Shown piece by piece: positions 12,158 through 25,431 of a DNA stretch of 64,000 nt. The stretch's first letter is position 1. Each line of letters opens with the position of its first letter. The stretch covers positions 1 through 64,000 of the forward strand of contig MDYQ01000165.1 of NCBI GenBank assembly GCA_003024175.1, read 5' to 3'. Under the pieces are notes generated by a model that ran no database searches, had not been told where the DNA came from, and worked only from the letters and a program-made list of their open reading frames with translations. Source of the DNA: Planoprotostelium fungivorum (Eukaryota > Evosea > Variosea > Cavosteliida > Cavosteliaceae). A program made the position numbers and the translations under genes.

Positions 12158-15100
12158 CTACAGGAAAGCAAACTCTGTGACCAGTTGTTTGGAATTTGGT
12201 CTCTGCAGAGGATCCATACTGAGGCAGCGATTCATGATCTGAATGATGGGCTCCAATGAATGATCCGTGATGGTTGGAACAGGTGGCATGATGCCTCTCA
12301 TGATCGCATCGGGGATGTCGATCTGATTCATGTGGTGATACGGTGTCTTCAATGTCAGCAGCTCCACAATCAACATCCCGAAAGACCAAACTGTACCGTC
12401 TCAGTCGCACATCCATCGATCTTCCTCACTATCAGATTGCACCGAGTATCCCTTGCTCTTGTTGTACACCTCGGGAGCGATGAACGCAGGTGTCCCTATT
12501 CACGTCAGACTCTCCCCTCAATCTTCACTCACCTGCCACGGTGGAAGGATTGTTCTCCTCCGTGATGACTCGACTCGTGTCGAAGTCAGTGATCTTGACG
12601 AGTTTGATGCAGTCCTGTTCGTCCAAGGCGACGAGAACGTTTCCACTCTTGAGATCTCTGTGTACGATGGGCTTCTCTCCAAAGTGAAGGTAAGCCAATC
12701 CCTTCGCGACGGAGAGGCAGCATTTGGTGATCTGCTTGTAGGGGAAAGGTACTCCCCTCCTCTTCTGGATCACGCTGTGCAGGGAGAATGGATAATACTC
12801 CATGAACAGACGGACCTGTGGTCTGCATCAGAGACGAAGGATGTGAAGGAGAGGTGATGGATCGTATGATACGAGAGGAATACCTTGTTGTCCTTCAGGT
12901 CGTGTCCGAGGTACCTGACGATATTATCGTGATACAGCGTCTCGATCAGCAACACTTCGTCGAGAAAAGCCGACTGAGTTTCCGGCAGGGCATCTTGCAG
13001 GTTCAGAATCTTGACGGCACAAGTGAAGCCCTGCAGACTGCATCGATAGACAGAAGCTCCAGAGCCTCCCGTGCCCAGTTTCTCAAAGATCTCCACCGTG
13101 TCGAAATCATAGGAAGACTGTTCGTTCTTGAGATTCCTGACGTTCAGTCGATCGGACGGTGCGCTGTTGGAGGAGGATTGCATCGTGTTTCTCTTGCTCA
13201 TGAGACTGGACGGTATGTAATTCGGCGTCACGTTATAACTGAAGAAGTACTTTCCACTCGTCTTGGATCTACCGACGGATTCCGCGATGAAGCTGATGAC
13301 CTCGTCCACTCAGTCCTCTCCTCTGTCTTACATCTCACCTGGAATGAACTCTCCGTCACGGCCCCAGGTGCACAGTTGATGGTGATCCTCACTCTCTGTG
13401 ATTTGTGCTGATCGAATGTGAGAGGGAGGATGTAACATGGACTCACAGCTTTCAATTGGAAGACGGAAGGATTGACGTCGACCGTGTGGGATGTGGCTTG
13501 TATGGTCATGGTACGGACGTTAGCGTTGATGGCACTGGGGTTCGTGATCTCGGCATCCACGTACGAGGTGGTCGTCTCTCTCTCCAATCTAAAGGATGGT
13601 GTCTCCACGACATCGCACGTCAACCAAGGTGCCTCGATGTTCTCTGTTCAAGTCGTCAGCTGCATCGTCTGTCGCATCACTCACTCTCAATTCTCCTCTG
13701 TATGGCTCTGTCTTGAATGTTTCGCAGGAGCTTCAGTGGGATTTCAGCCATCTTATCTCTGACTTCCGTGTCTAAAAATCGATTGTCTTCGTCCATGACG
13801 CTGTCTTTCCATCAGAATCATCTCTCAACATCCTTCACCTCTGCATGAATTGAAGGGAGGACGTGTATTGATGATCGTCCAGCAGACAGTAGTGAGAGTA
13901 GCCACAGGACACGTTGGTGAAAAATAACCTCTGAGCCTGCTTCGAAGACAAGAGTCTGGGGATCAACTGATGAGAGGCCATCTTCTCTCCTGATAATCTT
14001 CCCCACACGTAAGCTCTCCCATTATCGCTGACGCAGGCACTGGTTCCACTTCCAGCTGAGATCTGCACGATCACGGGGGCAACGTTGTCGATCGATCCCG
14101 CCGTTGGAAATAAAACTTCTCCCGGTTCGTTCTGTTTCTTCGTTCTCCTCCCCAGCTCCCCTATACAATTTCACTTCAATTCTTCTGTCCTCACAACTAC
14201 AATCGTGATGCATCATTTCGATCTCACCTGTCGTGTTACTTCCCCAGGAGAAGAGAGTACCGTCAGTGAACAAGGACATCGAGTGGGTGGTGCCTGCTGC
14301 CACATTCTTCACCATCTTGACGAGAGGAATGATGGTCGGTGAATGGACGCAGAACTGCGTCAGGTTCGACGTCGATGTCGGAATGGTTCCACCCTGGCCC
14401 AATTGTCCGTGGTTGTTGTATCCCCAACCAAATAACATTCCTGCATCTGAGAGGATCAGTTGTGGGAGATTGGGTAGAGGAGGACTTACTGTTGACGGCG
14501 ATCGTGTGGTGACCTCCGCAGGCGATCTGGGTGATCACCTGTGATTTGAGGGAGATCAAGAGAGTCGGTTTCTTGAATACGGTCCTCAGCTTACTCCTCC
14601 CCGTCTTACTGTTCTTCACCATGCTGTTCTCTAATCCCCTGCTTCTCGTCATTCTATCGTTCACGACATTGAAATGTGAGAGAACGAAGATGATGAATGA
14701 AGGAGATGGAATGAATGACGAGAGAGGAATGAAAGGTAGAACTCACAGTTGTCCCTCGTGATTGAGACCCCACATATAAACGGAGCCATCGGTCAGTACG
14801 GCACCCGTATGTACACCACCGCAAGAGATGGAGGCCAAATGAACACCACTGGGCAGAGGGATCTTGACAGGTCCAGGTTCTTTGAAATATCCCTTTCCCC
14901 TCCCCAGCTGACCGGCGATCTCGTAGTTGTGCTCGATCTGCAGCCTCTTCTTGTTCTCCTCTCCATTTATACCGATAATGGAGCAATTGATGTTGTATCC
15001 CCAACTGTGGACTTTTCCGTTGCTACACACGGCCACGCTGTGGAACGGTCCACTGCTCGCCCTCTCGAATCTGAAACCTCTTTCAGTCTCCTCCCTTCTC

Positions 15101-16577
15101 TTCTTCTCACCGATCGAACTCTGTGGCCGGCGTGAATTCGAATACGCTCTGATTGAGAGGCTGAGATGAACCCAAGACAATGGGGGAGATCTCTCTTGAT
15201 CCAACGGTGATCATCCTCCCCGTGTTGGCTGTTTCAGTCAGTTCTTGTCGTCGTTTGGTCTCACCATCCACGGCACTGATCGTGTTGTCTCCACAGTCGG
15301 CCGTGGTCACACCTGATCAGATGAGATGAAGCGATGGAGGACATTCGATGTCATAGTCTATACGATGATGTGACGCGTGAGATAGTGTAAGACGATCACC
15401 TGTGAAAATGCCGCCCATGGACCACAGATCACCACCAGCAGCGACCATCGGAGAAGAAGAGAGTGACTACCTGCGTCACTCTCGTCTCTCTCTTCATCTC
15501 ACCTTTAGAAAAGTTTCCCTGTTCTTCTTATCTGGCTCGTTCTTCTTCTTCTCCAAGTGGGCTTCGTAGCTGCTCATCGATTGACTGTGATCGTCGTAGA
15601 AACATCCCAAGAGATTCACTCCGTGCACTCTCTCGTTCCTGCCGATGGGCTCCACCACTGATGACGATCAGTAAGAACGCTCATGTGATCAACAGAGAGG
15701 ATGAAGTCAGACGTCGATGATGCGATGCACATGGGAGATGACTCACCGCTCTCCGAACGAAGAGACACCGGCTCTGATTTAGAGGATGCAGAGTGGATCG
15801 ATGTCGGTGGACTCTCTACGGTGTCGTCGTTCAATGACATCTTGCGAATGCCTTCTGAACCATTGAGAGATCCCAACTTTCTCTCTTCAGTAAAATCTTC
15901 TCGTGTGATGCTCACTGGACTCCTAGTATGCAGAGGATAGTTGGTGGCCTCTCTGATCGCGGTTATTTCAGAGATGATGTCTTACGATGATCCACCTGAC
16001 GGGTAATGCAACGGTGCTCCTCGTCCAATGCGATGGGGACTTTGCATCTTCTTCATTGGGGACGTCATTCGAGCTGCTTCTGGGTGATACTCTCGGTGAT
16101 ACTCTCGGTGAGTGATCCGGTGAGGCAGCCAGTGGTACTTTCAGTGTGGGTACCTGTTGGGGTAAATGATTCGCGATCGGAATGGAGTCACCTGATATGG
16201 AAGATCTTGTATACGAGAGGGGACGTCTGCGTCGCTGTTCAAAGGAGAGTTGTGTGAGCTGATGCTGTGAGATAATTGAGGTTGGGGTGTCCCTTGCGCT
16301 CCCTCCCCAGAAGAACTATACTCTTTAAATCGTGATATACCCTCTAAAATCTTCTTTCTCGTTCCCAGTTTGATGCCGATCGCCTCCATCTCCTGAGCGT
16401 TCAAAGAAATGACATCTGCTGGTTCGAGAATCTCTTCAGCTTCGAATATTTGAAGGGTAGCGTCTAAGATCGGTCCAATTAATAGTGCATGTTGTGAGAG
16501 CCATTCACGAAGATCTAAAAAGTCGAAATGATTAGGGATGGTTCAGTCAACATTCAAGATCTCGTACCTGTATTCAT
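12158..16577 (-). CDS. SAM - RCC1 repeats - protein kinase
   Basis: Multi-domain signalling protein in many short exons. The proposed start at 16577 (MNTDLREWLSQHALL) leads through a 53-nt intron into a SAM domain ending GIKLGTRKKILEGI. A serine-rich linker (including in-frame SPRVSPRVSP) follows. RCC1 beta-propeller repeats are coded at about 13840-15210: HSVAVCSNGKVHSWGYN, HTGAVLTDGSVYMWGLN, HTIAVN, HSMSLFTDGTLFSWGSN and ACVSDNGRAYVWG. Next is a beta-sandwich-like segment (NPSAINANVRTMTI) at about 13400-13620. The C-terminal kinase has glycine loop GTGGSGASVY, CAVKIL, HRDLKSGNVL and a DFD triad in place of DFG, then GMLIVELLTLKTPY and RPNSKQL. HRDLKSGN suggests a Ser/Thr or TKL-type kinase. 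It shares a divergent promoter region with the CDK gene. Substrates are unknown. Confidence 0.8.
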
Positions 16578-16925
16578 GTGTCTTCCCAGTCGTTCGGGTT
16601 GCTCTCGTTAGAAACGGGAACGCTGTTGTTGCTCCCGAGCGACTGGTTGAATAATTCTCCGATCCTTCTACAACTGCCTGACTTCCACTGGTCGATCGGA
16701 TTAGAGTGAGTGTTAACACGAAGGAAAGAGGCCCCAATGGTGACTGCATACGACTAGTTTGCTCAGAGATGCGTCCCTCTCTTTATTCAGTTATCGTATC
16801 TCATCATATCGTCGATTTAATTGAATATTAATTGTGAGCTCACATATGTATTCGATGATGTACTAGAAGAGAGATAGCATAGAAGTGCGTCAATCGTGAG
16901 GATACATCACAAGATACGTAACACA
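16578..16925. other. divergent promoter region
   Basis: This lies between the starts of the SAM-RCC1 kinase (-) and the CDK (+). I see no gene in it. A short minus-strand frame near 16580-16750 gives a serine- and threonine-rich peptide that could be a further N-terminal exon of the SAM-RCC1 gene, but nothing in it is recognisable. Confidence 0.4.
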
Positions 16926-18250
<1,325 letters not shown>

Positions 18251-18568
18251 TCCATCCCCTTGATTCTGTTCTATTCGAGTAGACGTTGGTCCTTGTATGA
18301 CGACGTACAGAATAAATAATAACCGACACTTTTCATCCGGCTTTATTATCTACTACTACTCTCTCTTGTGTAATACACATGTCTGTCGCGTCGTCTTCAG
18401 TGTTGTACGGCGGCTCCGTTCGCTCGTTGTAATTGTAATTGTGCTTGTCTCCTCAACCTATCTACGTCAGCTCTTCTTCTTCTCTTCCCTCTCACTTGTT
18501 GCTGTAGACTCCAAAAGGCTCCGAATAGATCTTCTCCTCGTGTGACGTCGATCCCTTCACTCGGTATG
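18251..18568. other. convergent intergenic region
   Basis: This joins the 3' ends of the CDK (+) and the low-complexity protein gene (-). The sequence aataaataataa at about 18311 could serve as a polyadenylation signal for the CDK. The rest is T-rich and codes for nothing I recognise. Confidence 0.5.
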
Positions 18569-20049
18569 TTACCGTGAACAAAAGACGGAACAATTGTCCC
18601 TGGGACGTCTGTAAGATCTGTCCCACGTCAGCTCCACAGATTCGATCCTCTCATCGAAAGGAAGGAGGAGGCCCACCTTGAGAGAGAAGACCGTGCTGCA
18701 GTCTTCGTCTAAAGGATGAGTGAGGCCACCGTCGATGCTCTCTAGACATGCCGTTCTAGAGGGTGGTAACTCTCTTCCCTCCGAATCCACCAACTTTACG
18801 GTGACGAATCCATCGGTGAGCTTCGTGTTATCATTCTTCGCGTCTCTCTTGCAGATGACGAGGGGGTTGGGGTGGAGGCATCGGTTCTCCTTCTTGTACG
18901 ATTTCCTCTGCATCTCGTCGGGTTCTTCTAATAGCCTGAATCGGCTTCCCTTGTTCAGCTGGGGTCCTCCCTGCGGTCTCGTGTAGCCGTTGGTCTCGCT
19001 CGTGCGGCCCACAGCAAAGTTGTTCTTGATGCCATGGGTGCTGCTCAGCTTCTTGTCTTTCTTGTTGAACTCGGAGGCCTGGTGGGGTGAGTTGAGTAGA
19101 ATGGAAGGAGATGTACCTGTCGTGTGGCTGGCTCGGGGAAGGATGGAGGAGGGATGGAGGGGGAGGGTGTGGGGTTCTGCATCATCATCTGAGAAGGGAT
19201 GGGATAGGGTGAAGCGTTGGCGGGGTAGTTGGGTGGAGCCATGCCAAACATGCCACCGTATGGATTCTGCATGTGCATGTAAGGGTGGGCTGTCATCATA
19301 AGAGATGGCATTTCAGATCCTTTCGGCATCTGATGGCGAAGATCGCTCGATGCCTGATGGAGAACGTAAGTCGTTCGGGAGAGAATGGATGAAGGATTTC
19401 ACCTGTGGAGTCATCATGGTGTACTGGGCTGGATTCATAGAGGGAGGAGGAGGCATAAAGTATGGATTGAATGTGTAGGGAAACATGGCTCCGGCCATCA
19501 TGGGATCTGAGGCGGTTAAGGAGGTGAAACGGTGTATAACGCACTCTGAAGATGTCCGAAAGGCATCTGAGGCACGTTGGAAGCACCCATTGCAAGAGGA
19601 TTCTTCCACTGGTTGGGATCCATCGTCGATGGGTACTCGTTGGCGGTCATCGTGGGTCTCTCGGCAGAGTTGGTCTTCCTCACGACCCAATTCACAGGTG
19701 CCAAGTTGTTCGAATCAGCTACTTTAGGGGTCGATATGGGTGTTGGTAGTTGTTCTGTGATGGGCGGTGGTGGAAGTGTGATCTCTTGTTTCGTCGTTGA
19801 TGGGTGTCTGCCCCAGGAGCCACTGGCCATATCATTCAAGAGGATGGCGATCTTCGAGCGGTCGTCTAAAGAGGGAGATTCAGCTCTCTTTCTCTTTCTT
19901 CCGCTATCAGATCCTTCTGACTCTGAAGAGGAGGAATACGAGTCCTCTCCTACTATCTGTGTGTGGGAATGCATCTGTGTGCCGGGCTCCCTCTTTGGTT
20001 CGGCTCCGTTCACCTGTTCTCCTCTGTTTTCTTGGTTGGGAACTATCAT
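18569..20049 (-). CDS. low-complexity, probably nuclear protein, family not certain
   Basis: Minus-strand gene with several short introns. I took the ATG at 20049 (MIVPNQENRGEQ) as start, though an earlier one is possible. The N-terminal half has a serine/glutamate-rich stretch next to GRKRKR, which looks like a nuclear localisation signal, and proline-rich linkers. The middle is rich in Met, Pro, Tyr and Gln (MQNPYGGMFGM, NPTPSPSIPPPS), as in many amoebozoan transcription factors. The C-terminal part looks folded: RFRLLEEPDEMQRKSYKKEN, CLHPNPLVICKRD, LTDGFVTVKLVDSEG, VFSLKVGLLLPF. I cannot name the domain with certainty; the Dictyostelium regulator CudA came to mind but I cannot verify it. 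A DNA-binding role is inference. Confidence 0.55.
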
Positions 20050-20453
20050 TAGGTTGTGGAGTCCGTGGGTGATGTTTGTTCTCCCAAAGTTGGATGAGCA
20101 GACCACCCAAAGAGAAAGCTCGCAGGTTGTCGACAAAAAACAGTTCCCATACAACCGAATCATAGAATTTATGTTCTTTCCGCTGTCACCACTCAAGGGA
20201 AATTCTACGGACTTGCTGCTAGTCCGCTCTCTCTCCTGTCCCCCTACATCACCGAGGTATGAGGAAGGGCATCGTTTCTGAGCAGCCTCAGGAGAGACAC
20301 AGATAGAAGAGATAATAGAGAGAGTGACCCAAGATATATCCCACACGCAGACATTTACGATCCCTATAAGGGGTCCAGGTCACGCCTTACAAGACCCACA
20401 TCCATAGGGACGATCCCATAGGGGTCTGGGTGTGCCGATGTTTTATTTCTATT
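20050..20453. other. intergenic region between two minus-strand genes
   Basis: This holds the 3' flank of the plexin-like gene and the presumed promoter of the low-complexity protein. Minus-strand sequence upstream of 20049 stays open in the same frame to about 20346, so the protein could start earlier. An imperfect direct repeat lies at 20357-20436. Confidence 0.4.
20357..20436. repeat. imperfect direct repeat, two copies of about 28 bp
   Basis: The first copy at 20357-20386 reads acgatccctataaggggtcc and continues aggtcacgcc. The second at 20410-20436 reads acgatcccataggggtctgg and continues gtgtgcc. They differ by a few substitutions and small gaps. They lie between two minus-strand genes and could be a regulatory site or chance. 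Confidence 0.55.
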
Positions 20454-23400
20454 TTAAATCTTATCGAACTCGGTGCCTTGGACGCAGGCCAGGAGGTCCT
20501 TCGAGAGGTCAGATGATAATTCATCTCCGCCCTTCTCACCTGTAGCTCTGGTTTCGGCTCGATCTTGTTTCTGTTCCTGACGATAAAGTTGTGCATCCAA
20601 GCCAGGGCGTTGTCTCGGGTCGTCTGTCTGGTGTCGGCAATTATCGGCCAACTCAAGACTCACCTCTGGGATGACAACAGACGGGCCCTCTGCTGTAGCT
20701 GGCACGTCCGTCTGTGGAGCTGTGAGATTCATAGGGGTGGACGTGATGAAAGGTGGAAGATCTTCATAGGGTGGTGGGACTCACCGTGATACGGTCGTAG
20801 AGCTGATGGAGAGGTGGAAGGTTGTCGATGATGAACTGATCCAGTTTCACCATGTGCTCCGCTTTCAGACTCGGCAGCGTCTCGTTGGCCAGATTCTGCA
20901 TGACTGCGCGAGTGAGAAGAATCAAAGACATCCGAATTCACCTCTGCTGACTAAGACGAGCATTCGTTGAGCGGATGCACTGGGTGGTTTCTGAAGGAGG
21001 TGATACACGTGTGGCGCCACGATGCTGGGCACGACGTAACGCAAGAACATGAACGAACCGACGGCCTTCTGTTCTGAGTTGGGGTACCTCTCCCCCACCA
21101 GCTGTCTGATCTGTTTCAAGATCCTCCTGAATTCCCTACCACCGTCACTCTCTCTCTCGTTCTCTCGCTGGACTCACGGTGACATAGCATCCGATTTTCT
21201 TATGCGAGTGAAGATCTTAGATAGAACGGCCAAGAGCTGGTAGATGTTGGCGTCCATAAAATCCTTCTCCTCCTGCCCGATCTTGTCCGGATCCACCTGA
21301 TGACGTCAATCCACGTCACCATGACGTCATCACCTCCATGTTGATGGTCTCGGTGTTGGGTGAGTCACCGTCGGGTGCTTGCACGATGATGTCCCAGATG
21401 GGTGAGGCCAACACCTTCCACAGGTACTCTAATCCATTGATCTTCGCGTATGAAGTGAACATGGAAGTGGACACGCTCGTTAGACGGAAGAGTGTTGTCT
21501 CTTGTTCTGATGGGGCGTCATTCGATGTCGTTCGAATCGTTCTCACTCGTCTTATCGATCTCGATGTTGATGTATCTCAGTAAGAGACGGGATGGTACGT
21601 CTCTGCCTCGGTACATGGCCAGGTACATGTAAAACTTTCCAAATTGGTCTTGTTCGTTACCGGAGGGTATACTGCTCAAGGCTCTCGCACGTTCGATGTC
21701 TGTCATCATTCAGAGAAGGGAGAGACCATCGTACTCACTGTTGTCCATCAGAAGCTCTTCTAATTGCGCCAATTTGGGACGAACGGATGCTGGAATGTTG
21801 AACATGGGCGACGTGTCCTTCTCTAATCCTACGGTGGAGAAATCTGGGGGAGGAGGTAGACTGTGTTGATGAGAGGATGATTCAAGTGATGATGTCACCT
21901 GATGTCCTTTCCCTGTGATTCGCGTCTCTTGCGGATGAAGACGATGGCAACGATGACGATGATGATGAGGATCACTACCAGACCTACGACCACTCCGATG
22001 ATGATGTACTCGGTGGTCTGACGATGAGATCAACGATGTGATGATGAAATCGACGATGACGACGAAGGGATGATGTGATGGAGATCACCTTAGAGGGTGG
22101 TGCTGGTGGTGGAAGGATTGCATCTGTGTTCGAAGTGGAAGCAGGGCAGGACATACCATTGCGGACGAGAGTACCGAGATCACACGTGCCGTTCCAAGCA
22201 CAACCGTAAGGTGATCTGACGCATTTTTCACACGTGTCCAGTGTGGGACAGTCTGATAGCATTCAGATGATCTGTCCGATGCATCTCCGGCTTCGATCTC
22301 TCACCGTATACGACAAAAACGGAGGGCAAGCGATCGAAATATTGATCCAAGTGATAGATGGATGCCTGTCAAGAGTGAGTGAACTGACTCACAGAAACGA
22401 ATCACGTTGTATCGCCCCGGAGTCAGAGTGGATCCATCCAGCGTGTAGTTTCCACCATTTCCATCCGATGTGGCCTGTCGTTTCTGGCTGATAGGAACCA
22501 TGGCTATCGATTGACTAAACAATCGTGAGAACGTTGTATCGATCGAAGATACGCTCACTTTGTATTCTCAGTGAGAGAGTAGAGGAGAGCGGAATAATTG
22601 TTTGGACTTGGATTGTACCACAGACTGATGAGAATGCTCTGACCCAGGGGGAAGGATGCACTGCTCACCTTCGGTGATGCCACTGTGACTCTTCAGAACG
22701 AAGAGAGAGATGTCTGTGTCTCACGTTGGCATTGTACACCGACGTAAAACGACAGACTCGCATTGAGCGGTGTGTACTGTGTTGCCGTGACACAAGGGAG
22801 GTTGGTGTTGCTCGTGTTGCATTGATTCTGACACCAATTGCACACTGTACTCAATAGACAGCTCGTGCAGTTGGTCAACGAAACGCAATCTGTACACGTG
22901 AGACGTTTGATGTGATTCCATTCTTCTCACCAACGATGGTGAGTGTGATCGTCGCCGTATTATTCATGAATGTAGAACCCAATGCGTCCACCTGTGTCAC
23001 GTTCACCTGTTGATCATCAGATTTGAGGTATCGATCGGGTTATGTACGTTGTAAGTTCCTCTCAAGGTCGTGTTCTTGGACAGAGTGAATTGAAGTTGAG
23101 TGTCATTGATGTAGACCAAGGGAGCTGTATAATTCTCTTGTCCTCTGGCATAATTCCACGTGTAATTCGCTGTCGATCGGTCAGTCTTCAGTAAGAGACA
23201 CTCTTACCTGATGATTTGAAATTTCCAGTGAAAGTCAACGTGTAATCTTTCACTCCTACGGCGAATTCAGTGGGCGAGATGGAAGAGAAGTGAGGAACGT
23301 CTTGCAGCCAGGAAGTGACGTTGGTACAGTCGATCCTGTGAGTGCACAGACCTGTCCTCTCGTTAATCTCGATCTCTCATCTTCGTCTCACTCAAGTAAT

Positions 23401-25293
23401 TGCACCAGCCACAGCCGACGGGTGTGACCAGAGCCATACAATCATCGATGGTATCGGCCACACTACAATCCGTGTAGGTGTATGTGAAGTTGTTTTGAGT
23501 GTAGGGAGCGATCGAATTTTTGTATCTCACGTACACGGTCACATTATCACTCTCTGCTGATCGATGAGATCATTCCACCAGAAGCATGATGATGAGGATG
23601 AGCTGATTACTCACCCGTAGAGTTGGCGAGAGTATGAGGAGGGGTCATACACTGAAGGTTGACCGAGCCGTTCGTCGATTTATACGCAATAGCTTGTACT
23701 GGCTTATCATCGATCACACAGGCTACACATCTCAGTCACATATCTATCTATCCACTCACTCCAATTGCCTGTTGGATTGTGGTACATGGACAGATGAATG
23801 GTCATATTCAGGGTCGTGTTACCACTGATGGGACCAAGAGAAGGAGTGGTATCATTCATGGTGGGACATTGACTCGTTTCACTGTAGAGCGTACCATAGG
23901 CATAGTTGTTCGGTGCCGTTCGATCGACGCAGATGACATCCACTTCGTTCCACATACTGCAAAGATTCAGCTGGGTGGATCAATGTCTCTCACCAATAAG
24001 TGGGATCGTTCTTAGTACACGAGATGCAGTCTACGTTTTTCGAACAGCCTATCTAGATCAACGACCATGAAATGTCCTTCTCTCTCACTGGAGACGGAGA
24101 CGTATCTGATTGAGGGAGTGGAAGTGGTTACATATGCAATCTGATCCGTTGAACTGAGGAAAGTCATGCTACCCGAGCCTCCACTACCCAGAGGCGTCAT
24201 CGTGTGATCCTGATCAAGTCAGTCATAGGCACGAAGGAGCATCACTCACATCTAATCCTCGAGAGATGTTACCGTTGTTGTCCATCCAATAGATCACTTG
24301 ATTGTTGATGTCCACGGTCAGCGATGTCACGCGAGAGGTTGGATCCGACAAGATGGCATAGTCTTGGTAGGATAGAGTCAATCCATCGGAGGAGAGTGTG
24401 TTGATGATGGCAAATCCGACATTGTTCAGGATCATGATGACGTTCGTCACGCTGGACATGTGAGCTCGATGGATGATGATGAGCCGATGATGGCTGGTCT
24501 CACTTGTTGGCGGTGAAGACGGAACAATTAGAGAAACTGCCACTGCCCAGGGTGATCGTCTTGTTGAATGCGGGTGTCGTTTGTGCAAAAGTGTTGAGTT
24601 GCATGTAACCGGTGAGGGTGGAAGAATAACTGAAGGAATATTTTCCAGAGCAGACGAAATTTGGAGTCGTCGTGGCTGTGTTGCGTGAGAAGATGACAGG
24701 AGATGTCTGACTCACTCCAATTGGTGAATTGGACGGTTCCATTGAAAGCATAGGCCAATCGATTATCCCAGAGAATGAAATTCGTCTTGAAAGAGTTAGT
24801 GTCTGCATCGACTCACTTCACTCACGGGATTGAGCGGTGGATCCATCAGCATAAGGGCAGCTGCATTGTTCTGCTTGATTGCGATAGGAATGCTGAAATT
24901 CTAAGGAAGATCAATGAGGTGAATTTCTAGGTTTCAACTTACCGATGAGATGCTATTTGTTCGAGAATTGATAATCAAGATCCAGGAAATAGAACCAGAA
25001 CTGGAAGGGATGACAACCACTGCTGCTTCCGCATCGGCATTGTAATTTATGAACGGGATGGGAGAGGAGACAGTAATCGGTACACTAAATGTATTATTCT
25101 GACCGTTGGATAACGGCTGAGATGAATTAGCTCGATAAATTCGTCTCATTACCTTCAATGTTACAGTATACTGATTGGCTCCCATCATGCCCGAAATGCG
25201 GAGGGTAGAATTTCCAAAGAGGAAAGTGTTATCATAAGCTGATACAATCAGAGGAATGATCAAGAGGAGAAGGTTTAGAGGTAGCCCCCTCAT
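20454..25293 (-). CDS. plexin-like receptor: PSI/IPT-type ectodomain, TM, cytoplasmic RasGAP
   Basis: Large type I membrane protein in many exons. The start at 25293 gives a signal peptide (MRGLPLNLLLLIIPLIVSAY). The ectodomain has a segment like a YWTD/NHL propeller blade (SLTVDINNQVIYWMDNNG, near 24280-24340). After it come PSI-type cysteine modules (NCTSCLLSTVCNWCQNQC near 22830-22870; CEKCVRSPYGCAWNGTC near 22180-22240) and IPT-like strands (TPSLGPISGNTTLNMTI near 23830). The TM helix IIIGVVVGLVVILIIIVIVA is coded at about 21930-21995, followed by RKRRES. The cytoplasmic part is a RasGAP domain: TLFRLTSVSTSMF, with the arginine-finger position (FR), then YLWKVL, DFMDANIYQLL and the hallmark FMFLRYVVPSIVAP. 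The last exons read ITAPQTDVP, NALAWMHNFIV and DLLACVQGTEFDKI. Extracellular PSI/IPT plus cytoplasmic GAP is the layout of plexins. A semaphorin domain was not recognised, so orthology to animal plexins is not claimed. Confidence 0.8.
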
Positions 25294-25431
25294 TCCGATG
25301 ACTTTTGTGTGCGCGTCCTTCTGTCAGGGCGGAATGCTGAGACATCTGGCAGAATAAACGTACTTTTATTTGAGAATTATCTCTCGTCGGACTTCTGCAC
25401 ACACCCCATTCTTTTCGGGTCATCAATCGCA

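Noticed and set aside
12818-13411. Plus-strand open frame of 197 codons
   Set aside because: It lies opposite the kinase domain with HRDLKSGN and GTGGSG motifs on the minus strand; the plus product resembles nothing.
16081-16112. 12-bp repeat (gatactctcggt) taken at first as a regulatory repeat
   Set aside because: It is a coding repeat in the serine-rich linker of the SAM-RCC1 kinase, giving SPRVSPRVSP in frame.
19577-20281. Long plus-strand open frame (234 codons)
   Set aside because: It is antisense to the low-complexity minus-strand gene; its product has no family likeness, while the minus strand carries a clear nuclear signal and splice sites.
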